DNA from: Prosthecobacter sp.
Lineage (GTDB): Bacteria > Verrucomicrobiota > Verrucomicrobiia > Verrucomicrobiales > Verrucomicrobiaceae
Direction: 5' to 3'
Assembly: GCA_021733925.1 (NCBI GenBank)
Contig: JAIPJY010000002.1
Span: 1-64,000, forward strand
Length of the DNA: 64,000 bases
Shown here: piece after piece, positions 27,501-33,201 of the stretch
How the letters are laid out: each line of letters opens with the position of its first letter
Position numbering within the stretch: position 1 is the stretch's first letter
Made by a program: the position numbers and the translations under genes
The notes under the pieces: model-generated
Databases searched by the model: none
Told to the model about the DNA's origin: nothing
The model's input: only the letters and a program-made list of their open reading frames with translations

Positions 27501-28186
27501 CCCCGGTCAATAAAGCCCCGGTGGTGGACATCGCCAGCGTGGCCACCTGGCCGCTGAGCCCCGTCCCCCTGGATGGCACCATCACCGACGATGGCCAGCC
27601 CACGCCCGCCAGCCTCAGCAGCCTCTGGAGCCAGCGCAGCGGCCCCGGCAGCGTGGCCTTCAGCGCCGCCACCCTGGCAGACACCACGGCCACGCTGGGC
27701 CAGGCCGGCAGCTACGTCCTGCGCCTCGCCGCGAATGACGGCGGCGTGCAGAGCTTCAGGGACCTCACCTTCACCGGCTATGCCAAGGCCTTTGAAGCCT
27801 GGCAGGCGCAGACCTGGACCGCCACCGGCGGCCTCAGCGATCCCAATGCCGGGCAGCTGTTCGACCCCGACTTTGACGGCCAGGCCAACCTCCTCGAGTA
27901 CGCCTTTGGCACCGCGCCCCTCGCCGCCAGCGCCTCCCCCCTGGTCTTCGACGCCGCCACCGTCAGCACGGAAAAGTACCTGCGCATCTCCGTGCCCAAA
28001 AACACCGCCGCCACCGATGTGACCTTCATCATCGAAGCCACCAGCGACCTCAACAATCCCTCCAGCTGGAGCAGCAGCGGCCTCGTCACCGAGCAGGACA
28101 TCGCCACCCGCCTCATCGTCCGCGATTCCCAGCCCATGAGCAGCGGCCCCCGCCGGTTCATGCGCGTGAAGGTGGTGAGGAATTGA
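18542..28186 (+). CDS. Giant secreted metzincin-like protein with Calx-beta, PKD, 7-blade propeller and lectin-like domains, 3214 aa
   Basis: Probable surface or secreted multidomain protease/adhesin. An N-terminal signal or anchor helix (about 8-27) is followed by a protease domain with zinc motif H449-E-I-G-H453-S-F-S-L-L-H459 and Met-turn D-I-M486-G, both metzincin hallmarks (the usual Gly of HExxHxxGxxH is Ser). Next come a PKD-like domain (about 642-730), a carboxypeptidase-regulatory-like domain (about 733-790) and nine Calx-beta domains (about 815-2520). The fifth is interrupted by a seven-blade propeller (about 1362-1632), the sixth by lectin-like segments (about 1734-2115). PKD-like, two further lectin-like and another PKD-like domain follow. 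The tail has D-P-D-F-D-G-Q-A-N-L-L-E-Y, frequent at the ends of Verrucomicrobia secreted proteins. ATG at 18542 was chosen for the signal helix. The substrate is unknown. Confidence 0.88.
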   Translation: MRNQRATGIVAAICIVACLILTCFWPEAPEVKPPQRSVSTPQRHGQTLEPAGEAPRVAATVLTQPAAAAEAALPTDVMGAFADWTANYLAATPEERAKMIQPGVDLARARRPVFKQLIKDDPKAALENAVSMVARQKLPAEVVALLEKRVNQVGALWVKMGTPMPGEPLPSAPVMFREAEFESGKTYSAYVYGARALKTESVNGASLNGVALDGAFAVNETPSRTLEVGEVPPADKPAVAVCPVSGLVTEAENLEPGEPVSEATPGVETATQIVYFCDGAHTLNYNEALLLAEGGTGGAFGFTGILPAAPTPALGVVKVLAIPMTYADQNSIPATEATLYSTLRDVSEFYSKASYGKLTLIGTVCPAVKLPHNEAWYVNRDSSNGGDISGTSLEHLHSRDEARKLGFDTNEFDSIVVRHNGGPGSYGGLATVPGSTVWVRTDSAGTWAHEIGHSFSLLHANFWDTAGTSSIGNGANAEYGDSYDIMGSSGSFPAGHYNVQAKNQIKWLPREFLLPVSSSGLYRIYAFDQGLLDPSRRYAMTIVKDSQRTYWGEVRTLFDTNPWAKNGMLLGWRFPNGGGSNLQLIDATNGSPFAKEDAPISLGNTFSDTESGIHMTTVAANDSPRYMDVQVNFGTFPDNQPPVMTLASSVDVVPLNATVTFTATATDPDGDTLAYAWQHFGSSSIKIVSPNAPVITRQFTTAGTYVVTCIVSDMKGGTVTRNKLITVGSSSTWTISGRVTLLGVGLQDVVVTANGVNGVVTDADGYFVVPNLSANTYTLTPLLYGYSFGELFNNSITVGPNFSGANFEATQQSTVTISAPLPTAGELAPVTAGSFRLSRTGETSQPLVVNVNSALGSATKTTDYTFTPDYVTGTLGFSTFTIPADADYLDVTVTPVADALAEGPETVILQLGPGIGYVVEMPSVATVVIADDDTTLPKVSLSTVVADTTENSGTPMVLSVARTGTPTGPLTVYYAVGGTATSGSDYTPLTGSVTLADGAASAVVEISPVNDALSEKVETIVLTLSADATYLVDSTASSATATLYDDDTQTVTVTVTDATAQEVDLTQPGAVADTGTFVVTRSGDTTAPLAVYYAFAGVYSSGVLALHGVDFEAMPGFVVIPAGQTQASITILPRYDGIGEGPELVVLYLGGNSSNYVLSGSTTAMVTITDSPSDLPSVDVANIGSATEGGSTATFRITVRGGTGTGALAVSYGFTGTASAGDFSISGTGNTTSGTSITLNNGATVTKNVVVTAVDDALQEDVESLTLTLASSAGYQGYAQTQQATLWLKDNDFTNTVTVDTQVGTAGANSVAEGNILLPVKFYVARTGSTTSPLTLNFTLGGSATNGADYDAGITYATPASGVTTTLRDVWGTDTSNIWAVGDGGVILKWNGSVWATQTSGTTANLLRVWGADASNVWAVGSGGTIRKWDGSTWSAQTSGTTNILRSVHGSSASNVWAGGNSGTVLKWNGSAWTAQTFGLTNSVNAVWVVDASNVWAAASGGLIRFWNGTTWASQLTGTTVWNALWGTSSSNLWAVGSGGIAAQWNGTTWTAQQIKGGTSSLTSITGSDSLNMYISMATSQALNTAVGGTQWTPHLLPGTATYNGIWRAPSGQVWAVGSAGTIVSWNWDSGAALSGSVTIPAGALGADVNLRILDDTDFEGTEQIAFDFAPGSYSRSPGTVMYLTDNDTATATAGFPSPGSTGLESVTTVNIPVTLSPAQATPVTVEYAVSGTIQNTSSTSIVRGLPYWVRVVKSGNTITHFESNDGTIWTQRGSSFVATGLGNTSYLAGILAAAGSTTATSAVIDHFSISGLSDGGSAGAETRSIVGTATGATHSVSNGVYTFSTPGLGVGLSATSDNFCFVSSTITNSADCTVTARLVSMGTTSTSARVGVMLRASTAGGAVYAATVGTPAATSALYTLNRLTLNGASNAPSALSTPVLPQWFQLTRVGDVFTASNSKDGVNWAISSGGTAQTISVSPTVLVGLGVSAASDGLVAAGTFDNVSLNGSPVTAAGLEGRTIGFVNEQGSDSSSGGVWTLNGSGTNLNDEGHFAAANVTGDFTFVARVTSLTGGAAASQAGILMRQTRDSYSKTMVARWIKSPAVGQGQRIYSATSAFGSGVDFSLTPGVLTFAPGETVQYVPLTVVDDTVDEPDNQVTILLSNANGANVNLLSNYYSYTILDDDSPPSSPYVGFAAASSTVLESDGTVDLAVSLSSAPTSSVTVNYSVTGGTATGDGTDYTLAAGTLTFAAGETVQTIPLTIVDDAVIDANETIIITLASPVGLQLGSISAHTVTITDDDLPVVSITANDATASEAGLDPGQFTLSRTGSTAASLTVTLTRSGTATSGTDYTTISTTQTIPAGAASLLVNVTPLDDSTNEGTETVILTVTSGSGYSIGTPATATVSILDDDRSTVTLVASDPGASETPGNPGQFTFTRTAPTTGTLTVGLTIAGTATNGTDYTTLSSSFTFTAGQATRTVNILPIDDGLTEGDEVVTLSLNTGSYDIGDPSFASVTITDNDSPPTLFIDSPGAQGTLIANGNGVIVSATITDDGSPAAVTQTWAQISGPGTATIDTPTAAITGVTFSAPGTYILRITATDTQFTVSDQVTVVVGSALVAADWITQDLQPFSARRGQSIDYGGQYTVTGTGSGYASTTSDQAHVMMRQISGDGAVVARLTSLSSATALSGVSIRDAMLRGTRRAVLGLVPGSGLQFRTRTSVSSTDTLAASIAAPALPLWLKLERNATTGGITASYAADSSGAPGSWVQLGTTTAITMDAAAQYGLTTTSNSTASTATGLFDHVSLTPAQSGPALLSEDATVTPAAAGSGSESSGTYTIVGSSTGYYHGWQYYGDMVVTARLATFSSGAGSASGGIRVAESMEVGGQLHLGRLPTSAYNGYYWTSLAGGASGGVPSGIAAGNWIRFVRKGTSITAYRAPDASGSPGTWIQIGQPQTIIMATPVWVGFYVNNSSGVGMNTCTFSSLSIAPVNKAPVVDIASVATWPLSPVPLDGTITDDGQPTPASLSSLWSQRSGPGSVAFSAATLADTTATLGQAGSYVLRLAANDGGVQSFRDLTFTGYAKAFEAWQAQTWTATGGLSDPNAGQLFDPDFDGQANLLEYAFGTAPLAASASPLVFDAATVSTEKYLRISVPKNTAATDVTFIIEATSDLNNPSSWSSSGLVTEQDIATRLIVRDSQPMSSGPRRFMRVKVVRN

Positions 28187-28288
28187 GGGGGGAAGGGGAA
28201 AGGAGGTTGGCGGTGGTCGGTTCGTCCTCGGCCATCGCGCTCCGTCACGCCCAGCGTCCAAGAAGACGAATAGCGAGCGCGCAGGGCG

Positions 28289-28477
28289 GGTAGGGACGCG
28301 CTGTGCCGCGTCCGTAGAATCCTTCGTCCCAGCGCGGGCTGCTGACCCAAAGCATCCCCCTTTTTCCAAACGCCCTCCCCCACCGCTGTCGAACGCATCA
28401 AGGACGGCGCACCATTTTTCATCGCCTGCGTGCAGCACAGACCCGAAACCACGGACGCGGCGCAGCGCGTCCCTACC
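28289..28477. repeat. Solitary copy of the GGTAGGGACGCG palindromic element
   Basis: It is bounded by inverted arms of about 34 bp that begin GGTAGGGACGCGCTG (28289) and end with the complement CAGCGCGTCCCTACC (to 28477). The arms differ at few positions. The core includes the shared segments CCTTTTTCCAAACGCC and AAGGACGGCGCACC. It fills most of the 368-base gap between the giant gene and the SGNH hydrolase, which has no gene. Confidence 0.85.
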
Positions 28478-28554
28478 ATCCCCCCCAACAACTCCCTCCT
28501 CCCCCAAACCTCCCCCTAGACAACCCCCGACCTCTCCGCTCCAATAGCGCCCGC

Positions 28555-29523
28555 ATGAATTTGACATCCCTGGCCGGCCTCGTGGCGCTCCTGTGCGCCT
28601 CCTTCGCATCCGCTCAAACCCCTGAGCAGGTGGTCCTGCCCGCGTCGGCGCAGTCCTCCTTCCAGTTCAAGGACGGCGACCGCCTCGTGCTCATCGGCAA
28701 CACCGTGCTGGAGCGTGAGCACGACTACGGCTCCTTTGAGCCCCGGCTCGCACTCGCCCTCGGCGAAGACAAAGTCACCGTGCGCAATCTCGCCTGGAGC
28801 GGCGACACCGTCTTTGGCCATGCGCGCTCCTACTTCGGTCCGCCTGAGGAGGGCCTGCAGCGCCTCTCCGTGCACCTGGAAATGCTCAAGCCCACCGTCG
28901 TCATCCTCTGCTACGGCTCCGAGCTCGCCTTTGAGCGCCTCGGCTCCCTGCCCGAGTTCCTCACCGGCTACCGCAAGCTCATCGACCTCATCCGTTCGAA
29001 GTCCCCCGGCGTGCGCGTCATCATCGCCACCCCGCCGCCGCTGGAGACCCTGCCACCGCCGCTGCCGGACCTCTCCGCCGCCAACCGCAACCTCTCCAGC
29101 CTGCGCGATGCCCTGCACAAATTTGCCCTCACGCAGAACGCGTATTTTATCGACTGGTTCGAGCTCATGGGCGGCCTCCCCAAGCCCGGCGTCATCCGCA
29201 AGCCCCTCACCGAAAACGGCGTGCACTACACCCGCGCCGGGTATGAGATCCTCAGCGCCAGGCTCATCGAAGGTCTCGGCCTCAAGATGCCCGACGCGCC
29301 CGCCCCCGCGCTGGAGAGCCTGCGCCGCGCCGTCATCGCCAAAGACACCCTCTTCTTCAACCGCTGGCGTCCGCACAACGAGACCTACCTCTTCGGCTTC
29401 CGCAAACACGAGCAGGGCCAGAACGCCAAGGAAATCCCCATGTTCGACCCCCTCATCGCCAAGGCGGATGAGCAGATCCAGAAGCTCAAGGAAGAAGCCC
29501 TGCAGCAGGCGAGAAGGCCGTGA
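28555..29523 (+). CDS. Secreted SGNH/GDSL-type hydrolase-like protein, 322 aa
   Basis: A signal peptide (MNLTSLAGLVALLCASFASA) precedes an SGNH-fold domain. Block I, normally G-D-S with the catalytic Ser, reads V-L-I-G-N-T-V-L-E-R. Block II is L-A-W-S-G-D, block III falls in C-Y-G-S-E, and block V reads E-N-G-V-H-Y-T. The GNT variant, without serine, is typical of a planctomycete/Verrucomicrobia branch that is often fused or linked to membrane-bound dehydrogenases, so it may not be a classical esterase. The C-terminal 70 residues form a charged helical tail with R-W-R-P-H-N-E. It stands alone between repeat-filled gaps. Confidence 0.85.
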   Translation: MNLTSLAGLVALLCASFASAQTPEQVVLPASAQSSFQFKDGDRLVLIGNTVLEREHDYGSFEPRLALALGEDKVTVRNLAWSGDTVFGHARSYFGPPEEGLQRLSVHLEMLKPTVVILCYGSELAFERLGSLPEFLTGYRKLIDLIRSKSPGVRVIIATPPPLETLPPPLPDLSAANRNLSSLRDALHKFALTQNAYFIDWFELMGGLPKPGVIRKPLTENGVHYTRAGYEILSARLIEGLGLKMPDAPAPALESLRRAVIAKDTLFFNRWRPHNETYLFGFRKHEQGQNAKEIPMFDPLIAKADEQIQKLKEEALQQARRP

Positions 29524-29530
29524 GGAAAAA

Positions 29531-29559
29531 AAGTACTCGCGAGCTTTAGCTCGCTCTGG
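29531..29559 (+). repeat. GCTTTAGC hairpin repeat, second copy
   Basis: AAGTACTCGCGAGCTTTAGC and its continuation match the left part of the repeat at 1373-1449. The core GCGAGCTTTAGCTCGC is a perfect hairpin. It starts eight bases after the SGNH hydrolase stop codon. Confidence 0.75.
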
Positions 29560-29590
29560 AAAGCGCCGCCGAAGCCCTGAAGGAGCCGAG

Positions 29591-29625
29591 TTTCAGGTTT
29601 AAAGTTTCAGGTTTAAAGTATCAAG
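29591..29625 (+). repeat. Two 14-bp tandem units TTTCAGGTTTAAAG
   Basis: Two direct copies of TTTCAGGTTTAAAG are followed by TATCAAG. A related sequence (one unit plus TTTCAAG) is at 38408-38435. AT-rich and non-coding. Confidence 0.7.
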
Positions 29626-29675
29626 AAGCCACGTCGTGCTGTGAGCCCCCAGCATCCGAGTGCGCGAAGCGTCTT

Positions 29676-29741
29676 GGAACCGGAGCGCAGCGCAGATAGA
29701 CAGCCGCAGGCTGCCCGGAGGGTGAGCGGAGCGAATCAATG
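29676..29741 (+). repeat. GAGCGAAGCGAGAYAGAC-family repeat, copy 2
   Basis: This copy belongs to the AGATAGACAGCCG subtype, shared with 40069-40136. It lies in the 921-base gap 29524-30444. That gap contains five repeat features and no credible gene. Confidence 0.85.
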
Positions 29742-29904
29742 CTCCAGTCCTCTGGAGCTTTCCGCAGGCGAGGAGACACCCGAAAGCGCCGGAGGACCGG
29801 CGCACTCCAAAACGTGGCCGGCGTTCGGCACGCCTGATGCCAGCGGAGTTCGCGAGCCGCGACAGCGTTTTGGACTGCGGCGCCCAAACGCCCTCTCCTT
29901 CCGC

Positions 29905-30112
29905 TGCCGGACGCCTCAAGGACGGCGCACCTTTGTCATCGCCTGCGGGCAGTACAGACCCGAAATTACGGACCCGGCACAGCGGTTCCCTACCATCCCG
30001 ATGCGCCGCGAAGCGATGGTAGGGACGCGCTGCGCCGCGTCCGAAGAATCCTTCGTCCCAGCTCACGCGTCTGCCTCATCGTTTTCCCCCTTTTCCAAAC
30101 GCCTCCATGCTG
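29905..30112. repeat. GGTAGGGACGCG palindromic element, one full palindrome with flanks
   Basis: Here the element appears in the phase of the tandem array. A right half ends in CGGTTCCCTACCATCCCG, then a short loop, then GATGGTAGGGACGCGCTGCG. The core shares AAGGACGGCGCACCTTT and CCCTTTTCCAAACGCCTCC with the other copies. Non-coding. Confidence 0.8.
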
Positions 30113-30206
30113 GGGTGGGCCGGGCACCATGGGTGAAAACGCCCAGATTCCAACCGCTGATGTGACGCTGACATGACGCTCATACTGAGTCCTGAATCCA
30201 GAATCC

Positions 30207-30269
30207 GGAGCCGAGCGAAGCGAGACAGACGACCGCAGGGAGCCCGAAGGGGGAGCGAAGCGAATCAAT
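30207..30269 (+). repeat. GAGCGAAGCGAGAYAGAC-family repeat, copy 3
   Basis: This copy belongs to the GAGACAGACGACCG subtype, shared with 17277-17339. It ends GCGAAGCGAATCAATT. Confidence 0.85.
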
Positions 30270-30282
30270 TTCTGATTGGTAT

Positions 30283-30313
30283 TTATCAGCGTTTTATTAG
30301 CGTCTTATCAGCG
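30283..30313 (+). repeat. Three 9-bp direct repeats (TTATYAGCG) with 11-bp period before vsr
   Basis: TTATCAGCG at 30283, TTATTAGCG at 30294 and TTATCAGCG at 30305, each starting 11 bases after the previous one, so on one face of the helix. They lie about 130 bases upstream of the vsr start codon. They could be regulator sites or a dispersed repeat. Confidence 0.7.
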
Positions 30314-30444
30314 GTTAAAAAACTCCGCTTCAAGCCTCGCCCCTCCGCGCCCACCTGCCGCCCTCCGGCAATTTGCATTTTACCGTTCTCAGTTTTCATT
30401 TTTCAGTTCCTCATCCCTCTCTTCCCGCCCACCGCTCCCGCCCC

Positions 30445-31002
30445 ATGCCCGACGTCTTCACCCCAGCCAAGCGCAGCGCGGTGATGAGCCTCATCCGCTC
30501 CACCGGCAACGCCGCCACGGAGCTGCGCCTCATGGCCCTCCTGCGCGCCCAGAAGATCACCGGCTGGCGGCGGCACCTCTCCCTGCCCCTGCCGCCTCCC
30601 AAGGCCAAAGCCAGGGTTGGAGAGAAGAAACCGCGCAAGCCCCGCGTGCGCCCCGACTTCGTCTTTCGCCAGCAGCGCCTCGCCGTCTTTGTGGACGGCT
30701 GCTTCTGGCACGGCTGCCCCCGCCACGCCACCCGCCCCCGGCAGAACCGCCAATTCTGGGACGACAAAATCACCCGCAACCGCCAGCGCGACCGCCACGT
30801 CACCCGCGCCCTCCGCCAGACCGGCTGGACCGTCCTCCGCCTCTGGGAATGCGCCCTCACCTTCAAGCAGCAGGCCCGCACGATGGGCAGGCTGCGGCGG
30901 GCTTTGGGCTCTGTGGAGCGCGGACTTCAGTCCGCAGCACCCCGCAGCAAACGGCGCTCCGCACTCCTCCCTGCGGCCCCGACACACCGAGAGTCAGCGT
31001 GA
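30445..31002 (+). CDS. vsr: Very-short-patch (Vsr) mismatch endonuclease with repeat-derived tail, 185 aa
   Basis: Vsr nicks DNA at T:G mismatches arising from deamination of 5-methylcytosine. The family core is clear: K-R-S-A-V-M-S-x-I-x-S-T-G-N near 9-22, R-P-D-F-V-F with the catalytic Asp, the zinc-site segment F-V-D-G-C-F-W-H-G-C-P-R-H, and the closing W-T-V-L-R-L-W-E-C. A Lys/Pro-rich insertion (about 50-68) precedes the core. Homology ends near residue 155; the last 30 residues are read from an inserted inverted-repeat element (30911-31076), which also supplies the stop codon. No Dcm-type methylase is in the window. The ATG at 30445 is the natural start. Confidence 0.9.
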   Translation: MPDVFTPAKRSAVMSLIRSTGNAATELRLMALLRAQKITGWRRHLSLPLPPPKAKARVGEKKPRKPRVRPDFVFRQQRLAVFVDGCFWHGCPRHATRPRQNRQFWDDKITRNRQRDRHVTRALRQTGWTVLRLWECALTFKQQARTMGRLRRALGSVERGLQSAAPRSKRRSALLPAAPTHRESA

Positions 31003-31076
31003 TTGCGCCGCGACGCATGCAACTCCCCCCGCTGTGCGCATGCGACCTGCTGCGGACTGAAGTCCGCGCTCCGAAG
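30911..31076. repeat. MITE-like element with perfect 23-bp terminal inverted repeats at the vsr 3' end
   Basis: A 23-bp arm starting GGAGCGCGGACTTCAGTCCG (30915-30937) has its exact complement at 31050-31072. Each arm contains its own small hairpin (GCGGACTTCAGTCCGC). The left 58 bases match 15323-15380. It overlaps the last 30 codons of vsr, so it appears to have inserted into or just before the original end of that gene. Confidence 0.85.
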
Positions 31077-31257
31077 AAGCCTTCGCTCCTTCCAGCCACC
31101 CCAAAAACCCGGCAACTCAGCCTCACCTCCGGTTGCCATCCTTTCGCCGCCGCATCGTCTCACGCGCCTTCCACCGCGTTCCTCCTCATGCCGCCGCCTT
31201 CGCTTCCCTGCCACTTCTTGCAACGGCTTTGCCAGCCTCTTCGGGTCTCCGTTTTCG

Positions 31258-31303
31258 CAAGTTGCCGAGTTTCCACGCCTAAGCACGGCAACTCGGCAAC
31301 TCG
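31258..31303. repeat. 43-bp palindromic repeat (AAGTTGCCGAGTT family), left copy
   Basis: AAGTTGCCGAGTTTCCACGC and its continuation end in the complement of its own start (AACTCGGCAACT), so the unit is a hairpin. The same sequence in inverted orientation is at 33134-33177, on the other side of the HNH and hypothetical genes. Confidence 0.85.
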
Positions 31304-31329
31304 CGCTGGGTGGCCCTGCAGCTTCATCG

Positions 31330-31429
31330 AAGCGCGTAGCGCTGGCACAAAGGTAGCCGTGGGTGCCAACCCACGGAAACAGGCCCCGCATGCCCATGTC
31401 ATTCCGTCGAACCGCGTAGCGGTGACACA
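31330..31429. repeat. About 100-bp dispersed repeat with GTGGGT hairpin, copy 2
   Basis: Matches 15420-15518 at both ends and in the central hairpin GTGGGTGCCAACCCAC; the internal link between hairpin and end differs. It fills the end of the 469-base gap 31003-31471 before the HNH gene, in which I see no gene. Confidence 0.8.
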
Positions 31430-31471
31430 AACCTCCGCGTGGTCCACCGCATGGAGGTGATGATGCCCCAC

Positions 31472-32266
31472 CTACATCTTCAAAAACCTCTCCCGATGCT
31501 CCGCCATGAACGCAAGATCCGGCAGCACGGAATCCTCCGGCAGTTCCAAAGCCTGCCCCTCATACGCCGCGAAGTTTTCTAGCACCGCACGCTGCGGCAG
31601 TTCAGCACGCAGGCGCTTGGAAAGCAGCAGGCGCATGTCATCATCAAAGGAGATCAAATGCCGGTCAAACGCCGCATCATGCAGGCGTGAGAGGCAGAGC
31701 CCGTTGCGCACATTGAGCCGCTCGCTGGCATGCGTGCCCCAGGGCAGAATGTGCGAGGCGATCAGCAGATCACGCAGGCCCAGCTGCGTCACGCCACATC
31801 TGCCGCCAAAGTTGTTTAAAACCGCATTGCGGAAGTAATCCTGCCCCAGCCGCACATTCACCGTGCTGGTGGTCGTCGTCGGCCCCGTGGGCGGCAATTT
31901 GATGACCCGGATGCCCTGTTTCGGCAGCACCTCCATCTCCGCCTCCGGCCCCGCCTTCATCAGCTCACGCAGCGCCGCCTCGCTGGCTGGCACGCACTCT
32001 TCGAGGTTCGCGTGAAACTCCTGCCACATCGTCGCATCCAGCTTGCTCGCGCCATCCAGCCCCTTGATGCCGCGCAGCTTCAGCGCCGGATCCAGCGAAG
32101 CCAGATTGCACAGCTTCATCGCCACACTCCCCGCCGTGCGCTCCAGCTTCTTCGCCAGCGTGATCACCGTCGGCTGCCGCTCATGCATCTGCCCAAACCG
32201 CAGCTTGTGGTACACATTCAAAAGAATGAGCAGCTCACGACGAGTCCAGTTTTTTCGTGCAGGCAT
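31472..32266 (-). CDS. HNH endonuclease, 264 aa
   Basis: Probable nuclease of the HNH_2 type often found near restriction or other defence genes. The N-terminal part (1-80) looks like a DNA-binding domain (W-T-R-R-E-L-L-I-L-L, then a K-L-E-R-T-A-G-S-V helix). The catalytic region (about 145-210) reads F-R-N-A-V-L-N-N-F-G-G-R-C-G-V-T, then A-S-H-I-L-P-W, N-G-L-C-L-S and L-H-D-A-A-F-D, the family's H, N and H positions. Starts at ATG 32266, only 38 bases from the divergent start of the next gene, so the two probably share a control region. The pair is flanked by inverted 43-bp repeats. Confidence 0.85.
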   Translation of the reverse strand: MPARKNWTRRELLILLNVYHKLRFGQMHERQPTVITLAKKLERTAGSVAMKLCNLASLDPALKLRGIKGLDGASKLDATMWQEFHANLEECVPASEAALRELMKAGPEAEMEVLPKQGIRVIKLPPTGPTTTTSTVNVRLGQDYFRNAVLNNFGGRCGVTQLGLRDLLIASHILPWGTHASERLNVRNGLCLSRLHDAAFDRHLISFDDDMRLLLSKRLRAELPQRAVLENFAAYEGQALELPEDSVLPDLAFMAEHRERFLKM

Positions 32267-32304
32267 TCCAGGAAACTAAAACCCCCGTGCGTTGCTGGGA
32301 AGTC

Positions 32305-32964
32305 ATGATTTTTAAAAACGACGCTCTCGATCCCGCTGCTGTCTTTGCCTGTGCCGTCTCCCTGCGCGATGCCTGCAAGCAAGCCGCCAAACTCAACAAC
32401 CTCAATATCAGCGACCTCTTTCAGGGCGTGGATCAGTTCTACCGCGAGGCCATGCGCATTGCCGCCTTGTTCGAAGAATGGGCCTGCTCGCGAGTGGCTT
32501 TTGATGAGATGTGTGATGTCTGGCCCTACCTGCTGGAGGACAGGTTTGGAGCCGCCTGCCTGCAGCGCATGAGTGTGGAGGATCTGAGCGGCTTCGATGC
32601 CGAAGACTGCCCGGTTGTGGCCATGAAACTCCTGCTGCCAATGCTTTATCAGGATGCGCCGCGTCTGCCGCTGGATGTGAAGGCCATCAATCCTGTTCCC
32701 TCATCTCCCTTCACTCACTGGCGCATTCAATCCATTCGCTGCCTGAGTGGCGACGACAGCTTTGAACCCATGATCTATGGCGATGATCCCTCCGATCCCG
32801 AATACGAGCCCTCCATCCTCGCCCTCTATGGCGTGAATGCCGAGGGGCTGGTCGAGCACATCAAAGACTTCGACCGCTATGCGGATGCCGTGGCGTTTGC
32901 AGGCAGGCTTGCGCCGGGGGTGGAGTTTCCTGAGCAGCCTGTGGTGAAAGCGCAGCAGGATTGA
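32305..32964 (+). CDS. Hypothetical acidic protein, 219 aa
   Basis: I do not recognise the family. It is soluble, acidic and helix-rich in the N-terminal half (M-I-F-K-N-D-A-L-D-P-A then amphipathic helices), with a more beta-like C-terminal third that contains a D-D-P-S-D-P-E-Y-E-P acidic stretch. No signal peptide, membrane segment or catalytic motif is obvious. The ATG at 32305 has a GGGAAG directly upstream, one of the few purine-rich sites in the window. It diverges from the HNH endonuclease, with 38 bases between starts, and lies within the same pair of flanking inverted repeats. A partner or immunity role for the nuclease is conceivable but unsupported. Confidence 0.7.
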   Translation: MIFKNDALDPAAVFACAVSLRDACKQAAKLNNLNISDLFQGVDQFYREAMRIAALFEEWACSRVAFDEMCDVWPYLLEDRFGAACLQRMSVEDLSGFDAEDCPVVAMKLLLPMLYQDAPRLPLDVKAINPVPSSPFTHWRIQSIRCLSGDDSFEPMIYGDDPSDPEYEPSILALYGVNAEGLVEHIKDFDRYADAVAFAGRLAPGVEFPEQPVVKAQQD

Positions 32965-33131
32965 TTTCCAACTGGCGATGTCGGGGTGGTGGAAACCGGT
33001 TTCCAAACAGCAACCAGACACCCCCTCTGAGTTGCCATGGGTTTTGCGTCTGATCTTCACAAATACGCCATGGTTTGTCACTGGATGCCACATCATACCA
33101 CCTCTTGCTCCTCCTCCCGGAGCTCGGAATG

Positions 33132-33180
33132 GCAAGTTGCCGAGTTGCCGTGCTTAGGCGTGGAAACTCGGCAACTTGGC
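33132..33180. repeat. 43-bp palindromic repeat (AAGTTGCCGAGTT family), right copy, inverted
   Basis: The reverse complement of the copy at 31258-31303 with almost no changes. It lies 21 bases beyond the stop codon of the RepA-like ATPase gene and closes the interval that contains the HNH and hypothetical genes. Confidence 0.85.
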
Positions 33181-33201
33181 CGTAGGCGGGCGGCGCGGGG
33201 C

